The notes beneath the pieces were generated by a model. The model was not told the DNA's origin. It saw only the letters and a list, made by a program, of their open reading frames with translations, and did not search any database. DNA of 64,000 nucleotides from contig DLHO01000025.1 in the NCBI GenBank assembly GCA_002483265.1, forward strand, positions 212,015-276,014, given 5' to 3'. The translations under genes were made by a program, and so were the position numbers. Of the stretch, positions 51,362 to 58,998 are shown in pieces. Positions within the stretch are counted from its first letter, which is position 1, and the number at the start of each line of letters is the position of its first letter. This DNA is from Flavobacteriales bacterium UBA7666 (GTDB lineage Bacteria; Bacteroidota; Bacteroidia; Flavobacteriales_D; Crocinitomicaceae).

Positions 51362-51622
51362 ATGAAAAAAGATCAGTTACATATCTTGGAGAAAATGGAA
51401 GCGGTGGAAGTTTCTCCGTTCCTTTTTACACGTATTCAGGCAAGAGTGCAGGAACAGTTGCTCGATAGGTTTTCCAAAAAACAAGCAGTTGTTTACATCA
51501 CCGGGATTGCAATGATCATTGCTTTGAATGTGATTGTTTTAAGAACAAAGAATGATCCGGATAGAACCACGAATCTGGTTTCCGAAATGAATTTGTCACC
51601 TTCTAATCAGTTATATCCATGA
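51362..51622 (+). CDS. Small one-helix membrane protein, probable anti-sigma factor
   Basis: An 86-residue protein with a cytoplasmic helical N-terminus (about 1-40, HILEKMEAVEVSPFLFTRIQ), one transmembrane helix (VVYITGIAMIIALNVIVL, about 43-60) and a 26-residue periplasmic tail. Its size, topology and place after the sigma gene match small anti-sigma factors such as CnrY. There is no zinc-binding HxxxCxxC motif, so it would be a non-ZAS type. Its stop overlaps the next start (ATGA). Confidence 0.65.
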   Translation: MKKDQLHILEKMEAVEVSPFLFTRIQARVQEQLLDRFSKKQAVVYITGIAMIIALNVIVLRTKNDPDRTTNLVSEMNLSPSNQLYP

Positions 51623-52053
51623 AAAAGTCATTGATCAGAAACGGATTTATAGCGATATTGCTTTTAAGCAATGCTTTGTTCATCTATAAATGGTGGATGG
51701 CTCCTGAACGAAGACATCACGGGCCAAGAAATGAGATCATTGAAAAGTTGCATTTTGATGAAAAGCAGGTAACTGAATACGATGGTTTGATTCGCGTACA
51801 TAGAAAAGCCATTGAAAGTGCTGAAAGAAATTTACAAGGTCAAAAGCAAAAGCTGTATTCAAATCTGGATGAACCTTTTTCAGATAGTTTATTGCAGGAA
51901 ATTTTGAAAGTTGAAGCAAAAATCGAACACATTCATTTCAATCACTTTAAGGATATTGAGAAGTTATGTCGACCCGATCAGAAGAAGTACTTCAAAGCAT
52001 TGAACTTAGAAATTGCGCATTTATTTTCACCCGGAAAAAAACCGAAACGTTGA
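51619..52053 (+). CDS. Spy/CpxP/CnrX-like periplasmic sensor protein
   Basis: A 144-residue protein with an N-terminal membrane anchor (NGFIAILLLSNALFIYKWWM) and a periplasmic four-helix-hairpin of the heavy-metal-sensor/Spy type: RRHHGPRNEIIEKLHFDEKQ, then a long charged helix (RVHRKAIESAERNLQGQKQK), and IHFNHFKDIEKLCRPDQKKYF with its conserved Pro. It contains several His residues (His33-34 and the IEHIHFNHF cluster) that could bind a metal. By analogy with CnrX it may sense metal or envelope stress and act on the anti-sigma factor. ATGA overlap with the gene before it. Confidence 0.75.
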   Translation: MKKSLIRNGFIAILLLSNALFIYKWWMAPERRHHGPRNEIIEKLHFDEKQVTEYDGLIRVHRKAIESAERNLQGQKQKLYSNLDEPFSDSLLQEILKVEAKIEHIHFNHFKDIEKLCRPDQKKYFKALNLEIAHLFSPGKKPKR

Positions 52054-52718
52054 TAAAAGCACTCGCATATTGTTTGTTTTTGGTTCCATTTTTAGGATGG
52101 GGACAGTTCACAATTGATGTGAATCTAACTCTGGACAATCAAATCATTGGATTAAATAATCCCATTCAATTAAATGACCATTCGTTTCAGTTGGAGCAGG
52201 TACGGTTTTATTTGTCGAAATTTGAATTTTATCAAAACGATCAATTAGTGGCGGTTGATCCTGCAGAGGCTTATCTGGTAGATTTTGATTTGGATTCAAC
52301 CCGGAAATTGATTTTTCCAACTATTCAATCGGCTCAAATTGATGAGATTCGTTTTTTATTCGGAATAGATAGCCTGACCAATACTTCCGGAGCAATGACC
52401 GGTGCACTCGATCCGATGCATGGAATGTACTGGAGTTGGCAAAGCGGTTACATCAATTGTAAATTGGAAGGAACATTCCTCAGTCCAAAGCGGGAAGCAT
52501 TCCAATTACATTTGGGTGGATACATGAAGCCTTTTCTGGGAGCTCAATACATCACACTTAAAAACAGTAAAATAGGCAACACCCAATTAGATATTGATCT
52601 GAATTCACTCATGCAAGAAGTGATTCATCAAAAATCGAATTTGCATGTAATGTCTCCTTGCTTCAAAGCAGTTGAGTATGCTCAAATCCTTGCAAAATCC
52701 ATTGATCAGAAACCATGA
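52050..52718 (+). CDS. MbnP-family periplasmic protein
   Basis: A 222-residue exported protein of the MbnP family. I place the start at the TTG at 52050, which overlaps the upstream stop (TTGA) and gives a signal peptide (IKALAYCLFLVPFLGWGQ); the longer frame from 51966 lies inside the neighbour and lacks a usable signal. Conserved features: RFYLSKFEFYQ, the Trp-rich block MHGMYWSWQSGYI (123-135; His124, Trp128, Trp130), FQLHLGGY with His154, and a C-terminal MSPCFKAVEYAQI. In methanotrophs MbnP binds copper through a kynurenine made from Trp by MbnH. The next gene is MbnH-like and overlaps by ATGA. Confidence 0.85.
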   Translation: MIKALAYCLFLVPFLGWGQFTIDVNLTLDNQIIGLNNPIQLNDHSFQLEQVRFYLSKFEFYQNDQLVAVDPAEAYLVDFDLDSTRKLIFPTIQSAQIDEIRFLFGIDSLTNTSGAMTGALDPMHGMYWSWQSGYINCKLEGTFLSPKREAFQLHLGGYMKPFLGAQYITLKNSKIGNTQLDIDLNSLMQEVIHQKSNLHVMSPCFKAVEYAQILAKSIDQKP

Positions 52719-53731
52719 AACGGCTGGAAATTGCTTGTTTAATACTGATTTTGATTCTGGTTTCTTTTCGGTATACCGAGAAACTTTGGAAAACACCTTC
52801 AGATTGGCCGGAGCCTTATTATAATTTTAAGAAAAATCCGTTGGATTCGGCTACTATTCAATTGGGAAGAGTGCTTTTTTACGACCCGGTTTTATCTTCA
52901 GATAGTTCAATTTCATGCGCAAGTTGTCATTCTCCCTATAATGCGTTTACTCATGTAGATCATGCTTTAAGTCATGGAATCAAAGATCGGATCGGAACAC
53001 GGAATTCTCCGGTTTTGGTAAATCTGGCTTGGGGTAAAAGTTTTATGTGGGACGGAGCGGTTAATCATCTGGATATGCAGGCACTTGCACCTTTGGAAAA
53101 TCAGTTGGAAATGGATGAAACGCTTGCTCACGTGCTTCAAAAAATCGGCAAACAAGAAAAATACAAAAGACTGTTTAAAACAGCATTTCACTCTGAAACA
53201 ATGACTGGTGAGCGCTTTCTGAAAGCTATTTCGCAGTTCATGCTCACCTTGGTAAGTTCCAACTCCAAATACGACCAGGTCATTCGTGGTGAAAAGGGAA
53301 TTCAATTTACAGAGCAAGAAAACAAGGGATATGTTTTGTTCAGAGAAAACTGCGCTTCCTGTCACACTGAGCCGCTGTTTACCAATCAGTCATTTGAGAA
53401 TAACGGTTTGGCAGTTGATTCCATTCTTCAGGACATAGGAAGAATGAGAATAACCCAAAAAAGTTCGGATTCACTGAAGTTTAAAGTCCCAACACTTCGC
53501 AATATTGAACGTTCTGCTCCTTATATGCACGACGGCCGGTACCGAAGTCTTCAAATGGTACTTTTCCATTATTCATCAGACATTCATTCATCAGAAACTT
53601 TGGCTCCGCAGCTTCGAAATGGAATCCAATTAACAGAAGATGATAAGCGCTGCCTGATTGCTTTTCTAAAAACACTCACAGACTATACTTTTTTAAGTAA
53701 TAAACAATTTCAATACCCGCGGACACCTTAA
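52715..53731 (+). CDS. MauG/MbnH-like di-haem cytochrome c peroxidase family protein
   Basis: A 338-residue periplasmic protein with an N-terminal membrane anchor or signal (residues 1-20) and two c-type haem sites, CASCH at 68-72 and CASCH at 213-217. Family landmarks: GRVLFYDPVLS, TRNSPVLVNLAW, FMWDGAV (Trp112), FRENCASCH and APYMHDGRYRSL (268-279). Di-haem enzymes of this group either reduce H2O2 or, like MauG and MbnH, oxidise a partner protein's Trp. Direct adjacency to MbnP supports the latter. Confidence 0.9.
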   Translation: MKRLEIACLILILILVSFRYTEKLWKTPSDWPEPYYNFKKNPLDSATIQLGRVLFYDPVLSSDSSISCASCHSPYNAFTHVDHALSHGIKDRIGTRNSPVLVNLAWGKSFMWDGAVNHLDMQALAPLENQLEMDETLAHVLQKIGKQEKYKRLFKTAFHSETMTGERFLKAISQFMLTLVSSNSKYDQVIRGEKGIQFTEQENKGYVLFRENCASCHTEPLFTNQSFENNGLAVDSILQDIGRMRITQKSSDSLKFKVPTLRNIERSAPYMHDGRYRSLQMVLFHYSSDIHSSETLAPQLRNGIQLTEDDKRCLIAFLKTLTDYTFLSNKQFQYPRTP

Positions 53732-54260
53732 AATGAGGTTGATTGGATTTTTTCGCTAACAATAGTGTAAGATAAAACCGGCTTGTCTATCAATCAGATT
53801 AAAATGAAAGAAGATGAATCGTTTTTTTTTGATATTTATCAGATTTCTTTTAGTTCGCTATAAAAATTTACATTCGTTTAAACATTATTTAACTGCGGAC
53901 TGAGTCTCCATTGTACGGAACCCTAATCTTTTGATATAGTTGGTATTGTTATCCGAACTACTCCTTATCAATTCGAAGCAAAAGCCTTCAGGTTCGTTTA
54001 CCGATCTGGGAAAGTGCTTGTCATTTGGGATCCTGATCCCGCCTTTCCATGTATCGGTCCGAAACGGAAGGCTGCTTAGAAGGTACAATGGAAAAGGCAT
54101 TTTTGCTACTTTTTTTGCCTTTGAAGAGGCTGCGCAGCAGGTGAAGACGAGAAGCGACAAACGTTAGTGCGAAAGCTTTAAGGTAAAGTAGGGAGAAAGA
54201 ATGAGCGAATAGCGGATAGTTAAGTTGGTTTTAATTGGTAGATAAAATTTTTTATTGGCT
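53732..54260. other. Non-coding or uncertain stretch between the di-haem gene and the YHYH gene
   Basis: No convincing gene. A minus-strand frame of 91 codons (53885-54160) begins with MSLLVFTCCAASSKAKK, vaguely like a lipoprotein signal, but has no visible domain and faces against the neighbours. AT-rich sequence with AAGATGAATCGTTTTTTTTT lies at the left end. I see no terminator. Confidence 0.4.
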
Positions 54261-54290
54261 GCGAGGGATTCACTCCAAAGTGTCGTCTAA
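54261..54290 (+). promoter_or_regulatory. Candidate ECF sigma target motif, site 2
   Basis: GCGAGGGAT, ACT, CAAAG and GTCGTCTAA at the same spacing as site 1 (51319-51348); 26 of 30 bases identical. It ends 20 bases before the YHYH gene's preferred ATG. Here nothing is coded by this stretch, so the match is not explained by protein conservation. Confidence 0.55.
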
Positions 54291-54310
54291 CCATCAAAAT
54301 GCTCTTTATT

Positions 54311-55660
54311 ATGAAACAAACAGCTGCACTAATTCTGTTCTCTATTTCCTCAGGAATGGCTTTCTCCCAAGGGCCAGCAATCACTACCTGGCTGCAAAAC
54401 ACGACGTTGATGGGGAGTCATTACGTAAGTGGAAATTCGACCGCTATTCAAGATAATATTCCGGTGAATACGCAATTGATTCAATATTCCGCTTCCTGGG
54501 TGTATGTAACTACGAATGGAATCCCTTCTTATCCAACCGGACCATTTTTAGATGGAAACCCAAGTCAGGCAACAGATCAGAATGCTATTTTTAAAATTCC
54601 CTTAAATCCGACACAAAATACCGGAACGCTTACATCAACAACTGGTGGGAACATTGGCGTTTTTATCAATGGTGTTGCTTTGTTTGATTACCGCGATGGT
54701 GTTTCCTGGAAAAATTCGACGGGTACCATTGCCGGAGGGCCAGCGGGTGGAATGGGAGACGGAGTTTGGAACAGAGACGCTGTAGTAGGTGAGCGAGGTG
54801 GTTTCGACTGTGCAAAAGGCCATCCTGCCATGGGAAATTACCACCATCATCAGAGTCCAAGTGCTTTTGATCTGGATCTGCAGGTAATCTCAACAGTTTG
54901 TAATCTATACGATTCAGATGGTTTGTATGCAATCGACAGCACACAACATTCTCCTTTAATTGGTTATGCCTATGATGGTTTTCCAATCTATGGAGCTTAT
55001 GCATATAAAAATGCAGATGGAACAGGTGGAATTGTGCGTATGAAATCCTCTTTTTCCTTGAGAAATATTACGGTGAGAAATACCTATTACGATGGAAGTT
55101 CGGTGACAGCAGGTCCTGCAGTAAACGCAACTTATCCCTTAGGTTATTTCAGAGAAGATTATGAATTCACAGCTCCTGCCAGTGCAGATTATTTGGATAT
55201 CCACAACGGACGTTTTTGCATCACTCCTGAATATCCTGCCGGGATCTATTGTTATTTTGCAACGGTGGATGAAAACTGGAACTCTGCTTATCCGTATGCT
55301 GTTGGACCGACATTCTATGGAAACAAAGTAGTGACTAAAGTGACATCGGTAGGAGAGACTACAACAACTTATACGCCAACAACCAATGGATTGAGTCAAA
55401 GTGAACTGGAAAGCTTAAATATCGACTTGTTCCCGAATCCTGCAACTGATTTAGTGACACTCCAGGTAAATGGCTTGGTAAAAGAAAATCTGACAGTTGA
55501 ACTAACAGATATGACCGGTAGAACTGTTTTGGAAAAATTAATCCCGGCGGGAAGTACAATCGCATTTTTTGAAACGCAAACACTTTATGCTGGCGAATAC
55601 ATTGTTCGAATTAAAACTTTAAGTAGCGCAATTACCAGAAAGTTATTGATTGTGAAATAA
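54311..55660 (+). CDS. YHYH-domain protein with T9SS sorting domain
   Basis: A 449-residue exported protein. The signal peptide (KQTAALILFSISSGMAFSQ) follows the ATG at 54311; the frame is open from 54299. The body is a YHYH domain: DGVSWKNSTGTIAGG, the histidine-rich GNYHHHQSP (Tyr177, His178-180), SPLIGYAYDGFPIYGAY and LDIHNGRFCITPEYPAG are its hallmarks. The C-terminal 75 residues are a type A sorting domain (LFPNPATDLVTLQVNG, GEYIVRIKT). The domain's chemistry is not established; a metal-binding role is suggested by its histidines and by proximity to MbnP. Candidate promoter of the local ECF sigma factor lies upstream. Confidence 0.87.
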   Translation: MKQTAALILFSISSGMAFSQGPAITTWLQNTTLMGSHYVSGNSTAIQDNIPVNTQLIQYSASWVYVTTNGIPSYPTGPFLDGNPSQATDQNAIFKIPLNPTQNTGTLTSTTGGNIGVFINGVALFDYRDGVSWKNSTGTIAGGPAGGMGDGVWNRDAVVGERGGFDCAKGHPAMGNYHHHQSPSAFDLDLQVISTVCNLYDSDGLYAIDSTQHSPLIGYAYDGFPIYGAYAYKNADGTGGIVRMKSSFSLRNITVRNTYYDGSSVTAGPAVNATYPLGYFREDYEFTAPASADYLDIHNGRFCITPEYPAGIYCYFATVDENWNSAYPYAVGPTFYGNKVVTKVTSVGETTTTYTPTTNGLSQSELESLNIDLFPNPATDLVTLQVNGLVKENLTVELTDMTGRTVLEKLIPAGSTIAFFETQTLYAGEYIVRIKTLSSAITRKLLIVK

Positions 55661-55721
55661 GAATCCGCCGTGGTGGATGATAACTATCTGCGGTAGCAGA
55701 TAAAGGTGGTTTTAAAAATTG

Positions 55722-55753
55722 AAAACGCAGGCTTTATGGTCTGCGTTTTTTTT
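55722..55753 (+). terminator. Terminator after the YHYH gene
   Basis: AAAACGCAG (55722-55730) pairs with CTGCGTTTT (55741-55749), ten-base loop, then T-run to 55753. Confidence 0.85.
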
Positions 55754-55874
55754 AGTTTAAAAAATAGTAATAATTTGATATACAGTATTTTAGTATTAAA
55801 TCTGTTCGTATCTTTGCAAACACCCGAATTTGCGAATTCTATTATTGAATTCCTATCCTGACAACTATCAGGAT

Positions 55875-55902
55875 GGCATTCGGCATTCGGCATTCGGCAT
55901 TC
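55875..55902. repeat. GGCATTC tandem repeat, four copies
   Basis: Four exact copies of the 7-base unit GGCATTC with a partial fifth (GG). It lies outside any gene. Confidence 0.85.
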
Positions 55903-55984
55903 GGAATTATTTCTCGTATTTGTAACCCATTTCCTTATGGAAATTTCGGTTGAATACCGAAAAAAATGTTGCGCCGAATGTAGT

Positions 55985-56080
55985 GTATAGATCAAGCATG
56001 GATACTGCATAGATAGAGCATAGATACTGTATGAAAAGGTTAAGTATTTAACACCTCATTTAACTCGGTTTCAGCCCGTT
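55985..56080 (+). repeat. tatggata-type short tandem element (copy 2)
   Basis: GTATAGATCAAGCATGGATA, CTGCATAGATAGAGCATAGA, TACTGTATGAAAAGGTTAAG and TTTAACACC. It parallels 15121-15192, and both elements are followed by an AGCCCG block. Confidence 0.55.
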
Positions 56081-56204
56081 TCCATCCAATCTTAAGGTGA
56101 CTGGGTTCACTATGCCAGATAGAAGTCACACATTTACTAAATTGGATCGCTTCACAAAAATGTAACCAATATCAGTTCCTGAAAATTCGTAATTCCCCAT
56201 AGCT

Positions 56205-56227
56205 GGCGCGAGTGTTTCACTCGTGCC
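56205..56227. repeat. GGCGCGAGTG/CACTCGTGCC hairpin element
   Basis: GGCGCGAGTG (56205-56214) and CACTCGTGCC (56218-56227) pair over ten positions with one G-T and a three-base TTT loop. It lies 18 bases beyond the stop of the ABC transporter gene and may end its transcript, though no T-run follows. Confidence 0.65.
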
Positions 56228-56244
56228 TTTACTATTTTTCGTTA

Positions 56245-58062
56245 TTACCCCAAATTCACCTGAATCTTCACCAAATCCGAATAAGCACCGCTTGTTGCCA
56301 TTAAATCTGCATGATTTCCGCTTTCAACAATCATTCCGTGCTGAAGAACCAAGATTTTATCTGCATTTCGAATCGTACTCAAACGGTGGGCGATCACGAT
56401 ACACGTTCTTCCGTGCATCAACTTTTCCAAAGCATCCTGAACTACGCGTTCTGATTCTGAATCCAATGCAGAAGTAGCTTCATCCAAAATCAGGATTGTT
56501 GGATTTTTTAAAATTGCACGTGCAATGGCAATGCGCTGTTTTTGTCCGCCAGAAAGCTGAATTCCACGATCTCCAACTTGTGTTTTGAACCCATCAGGAA
56601 AGCTCATGATGAACTCGTATGCATTGGCTTGTTTAGCTGCGCTGATAATATCATCTTCACTAGCGCCCTGTTTTCCAAATGCAATATTTTCTAAAATTGT
56701 TCCGGCGAATAACAAAACGTCCTGAGGAACAATGGCGATGTGTTCTCTTAAGTATTTGATGTCAATGGAATCTGCATTTGCATCTCCAAAATAGATTGCC
56801 CCTTTGTTGACTTTGTAGTAATTCAAGACAAGTGAAGAAATAGTTGTTTTTCCACCTCCTGATGTTCCTACTAAAGCTAAAGTCTCGTTTCTATTCAAAG
56901 CGAATGAAATTCCTTTTAAAACTTCTATTTCCGAACGTTGTGGATAGGAGAAATGTACGTTTTCAAAGCGGATGGAACCATCTATTTCCGGTTTGTCACT
57001 TCCTTTGAACAAATCGGATTCACTCGTTTCATTGATGATATCCATCAATTTTTCAGTTCCGCCAATGGTTTTTTGAATTCCGCTGTAAAAATCAGGGAGT
57101 GAACCAATACTGGCAGCCATTAATAAAGTAACCATCAGGAAAGAATACAAATCACCATCACTTAGTTCGGGATGAGTTCCCTGAGTCATTAACAAGCCTT
57201 GCCAAACGATAAATACAATGGAGCCAAACATGCAGAAAACCATGAAGGAGATGAATAAGCCTCTCCACATTCCACTTTTGATATTCAAACGTCTGATTTC
57301 TTCAATGGAAGTTTTAAATCGCTTGATGAGGTAATTTTCGTTTGTAAAAGCCTTGATGTTTCCAATTCCGGTCAAGGATTCTTCGGCAATTGCATTGGAA
57401 GTTGCAGTTTGATCCTGAGCTTCTTTGGATAGACGCTTGATGAATCGTCCAAAGAATACTGCTACAATCATAATAATTGGAACAGTTGAAAGCATAATTA
57501 ACGAAAGTTTCCAGGAAATGAAAGTTAAAATGCCAATTCCTCCAACAACCATGACGATTTGTCGGAAAAATTCAGCAACAGTGGTTCTAAGTGTTTCCTG
57601 AATTTGGGTAATGTCTGCAGAAAGTCGACTTGTCAATTCTCCAACGGTGTTTTTATTAAAGAAATCCATTGGAAGGTGAAGCATTTTTTGAAAAACGTCG
57701 GCTCTCAAATCACGTAAAGCCTTTTCGGTAACGTTTGTAAACAACACCACGCGGAAATAGCTGAAGATGGCCTGTCCTCCGAACAATGCAAACAAAGTCA
57801 CGGCAACCGTGGTGATGTTGGATAGATCGATCGCTTTGATTGCTTCAGCCATACTCGTTTGAGAGCCGCTGCTTAATCCAAGCAATTGTCCTAATAAAAT
57901 AGGGAAGATCAAACCAACAGATGTTGAAAGAACAAGGAAAATCCAGCCGACTCCATATTCAAAGCGATAAGGTTTTAAATAATGGAAAAGTTTGCGCGCC
58001 TTTTTATAGCTTTCACGGGTCAATTGAATCTTTTCTTTTTTAGCTTGCTTTGGTCGCAACAT
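56245..58062 (-). CDS. MsbA-type ABC transporter, fused permease and ATPase
   Basis: A 605-residue half-transporter. The N-terminal membrane domain (about 30-330, six helices) is followed by an ABC domain with Walker A GTSGGGKTT (near 397), Q-loop IVPQDVLLF, signature LSGGQKQR, Walker B ILILDEATSALD and H-loop VIAHRLS. All catalytic motifs are intact, so a homodimer should be active. It belongs to the MsbA/lipid exporter branch; in Gram-negative bacteria such proteins flip lipid A or export drugs, and sequence alone does not choose. It is divergent from rpmH. Confidence 0.92.
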   Translation of the reverse strand: MLRPKQAKKEKIQLTRESYKKARKLFHYLKPYRFEYGVGWIFLVLSTSVGLIFPILLGQLLGLSSGSQTSMAEAIKAIDLSNITTVAVTLFALFGGQAIFSYFRVVLFTNVTEKALRDLRADVFQKMLHLPMDFFNKNTVGELTSRLSADITQIQETLRTTVAEFFRQIVMVVGGIGILTFISWKLSLIMLSTVPIIMIVAVFFGRFIKRLSKEAQDQTATSNAIAEESLTGIGNIKAFTNENYLIKRFKTSIEEIRRLNIKSGMWRGLFISFMVFCMFGSIVFIVWQGLLMTQGTHPELSDGDLYSFLMVTLLMAASIGSLPDFYSGIQKTIGGTEKLMDIINETSESDLFKGSDKPEIDGSIRFENVHFSYPQRSEIEVLKGISFALNRNETLALVGTSGGGKTTISSLVLNYYKVNKGAIYFGDANADSIDIKYLREHIAIVPQDVLLFAGTILENIAFGKQGASEDDIISAAKQANAYEFIMSFPDGFKTQVGDRGIQLSGGQKQRIAIARAILKNPTILILDEATSALDSESERVVQDALEKLMHGRTCIVIAHRLSTIRNADKILVLQHGMIVESGNHADLMATSGAYSDLVKIQVNLG

Positions 58063-58142
58063 CTTTTTGCTAGTTTTGTATCACAAAAGTAATAGGCGAT
58101 TGACTTAAACAAACTTTTTTTTCGATTATTTTCGAAGAAAAC

Positions 58143-58172
58143 TTGAAAAATTAGAAAATCTACCTATCTTTG
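58143..58172 (+). promoter_or_regulatory. Promoter of rpmH
   Basis: TTG at 58143-58145, exactly 19 bases, TATCTTTG at 58165-58172, continuing CACCCC. A complete match to the Bacteroidota consensus and the best promoter in the window. Confidence 0.82.
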
Positions 58173-58248
58173 CACCCCATTCTGACAATTGTCTGACATT
58201 TCAGGAGTTTAAGAAGCAAAATAAGAATATTCGAATAAAGCATAGATC

Positions 58249-58407
58249 ATGAAAAGAACGTTTCAACCGTCTGTAAGAAAGAGAAGAAATAAGCACGGAT
58301 TCCGTAGCCGTATGGCAACTAAGAACGGACGTAAAGTATTGGCTGCACGTCGCAGTAAAGGCCGTAAAAAATTGACAGTTTCTGACGAAGGTTTCCACAA
58401 GCGTTAA
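58249..58407 (+). CDS. rpmH: 50S ribosomal protein L34
   Basis: A 52-residue basic protein, MKRTFQPSVRKRRNKHGFRS at its start, then RMATKNGRKVLAARRSKGRK and a DEGFHKR end. This is the complete and highly conserved L34. A 78-codon minus-strand frame covering it is an antisense shadow. It has a consensus promoter and its own terminator. The usual partners rnpA and dnaA are not beside it. Confidence 0.98.
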   Translation: MKRTFQPSVRKRRNKHGFRSRMATKNGRKVLAARRSKGRKKLTVSDEGFHKR

Positions 58408-58435
58408 TAGCCTGTAAATCTTTATTAAAGATATC

Positions 58436-58472
58436 AACCATCTTTTCGTTTATGCGAAGAGGTGGTTTTTTT
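58436..58472 (+). terminator. Terminator after rpmH
   Basis: AACCATCTTTTCG (58436-58448) pairs with CGAAGAGGTGGTT (58455-58467; two G-T pairs), followed by T residues. Confidence 0.88.
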
Positions 58473-58564
58473 GTGCCCGAATGTTTGGGGTTAACTTCAA
58501 AGATAGTTTATTAGAACTTGTTCTGGTTTTTTCTTTTTTCTATTTTTTACCGAAAAACAAAACA

Positions 58565-58597
58565 TAAAAAAAGCCGTCCAAATTTTTAGACGGCTTT
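58565..58597 (-). terminator. Terminator of the small lipoprotein gene
   Basis: On the minus strand AAAGCCGTC (58597-58589) pairs with GACGGCTTT (58578-58570), followed by a T-run (the plus-strand A-run at 58565-58572). Confidence 0.88.
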
Positions 58598-58616
58598 CCT
58601 GTAAAATCAGAAAGGA

Positions 58617-58856
58617 TTAGTTTGCGTTACAAGTACGTACGCTTCCTTCGTAAGTTTTGTAAACTCCTGTTTCGTATTTATCACATTCAGATTGTTTGTC
58701 TTTTTTCTTAGCAACAATTGGGAATGACTCTGAACCATCATAGTCAACGAACTCGTCTTGGTAAATTTCAGTACAGTTACAAGAGTAAGTTTTTTTACAA
58801 GATGTTGCAACAAGACTTAGTGCTGCTGCACAAGCGATTAAAGCGATTGCTTTCAT
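58617..58856 (-). CDS. Small cysteine-rich lipoprotein
   Basis: A 79-residue lipoprotein. The signal (MKAIALIACAAALSLVATSC) puts the lipidated cysteine at 20, followed by KK. Four more cysteines sit in the mature part (CNCTE, SECDKYE, RTCNAN), which suggests disulfide bonds. The rest is acidic and lacks a known fold. It is a single-gene unit with its own terminator. Function unknown. Confidence 0.82.
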   Translation of the reverse strand: MKAIALIACAAALSLVATSCKKTYSCNCTEIYQDEFVDYDGSESFPIVAKKKDKQSECDKYETGVYKTYEGSVRTCNAN

Positions 58857-58978
58857 AATTTAGATGTTTTATTAGTTATTAATTGGATTCGAAAATAGTG
58901 ATTTTTTTTACAATTGCTTTTGTTTTCGATGAAAATGAAAAAAAGTTTAAATCAGATCGTTTTTCCACAGAATTGCTA

Positions 58979-58986
58979 TAAGTTTG
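58979..58986 (+). promoter_or_regulatory. -7 box of the threonine aldolase gene
   Basis: TAAGTTTG, exact TAnnTTTG, 12 bases before the ATG at 58999. It overlaps the TTG at 58984 that opens the reading frame, so the ATG is the better start. Confidence 0.45.
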
Positions 58987-58998
58987 CTTCAAAAAAAT

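Larger units (their letters stand above)
55661..56204. other. Repeat-rich intergenic region after the YHYH gene
   Basis: Non-coding stretch with a terminator (55722-55753), a four-copy GGCATTC tandem repeat (55875-55902), and the tatggata element (55985-56080). A minus-strand frame at 55684-56010 is a shadow of these repeats. Confidence 0.6.

Noticed and set aside
53940..54167. 75-codon plus-strand frame
   Set aside because: Opposite to the other weak frame in this gap, no signal peptide or ribosome-binding site, and no recognisable domain.
55875..55902. Tandem GGCATTC repeats as a CRISPR array
   Set aside because: The unit is seven bases with no spacers; no cas gene is in the window.
55684..56010. 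108-codon minus-strand frame
   Set aside because: Runs through a terminator, the GGCATTC repeat and the tatggata element.
58201..58437. 78-codon minus-strand frame
   Set aside because: It is antisense to the complete and highly conserved rpmH.
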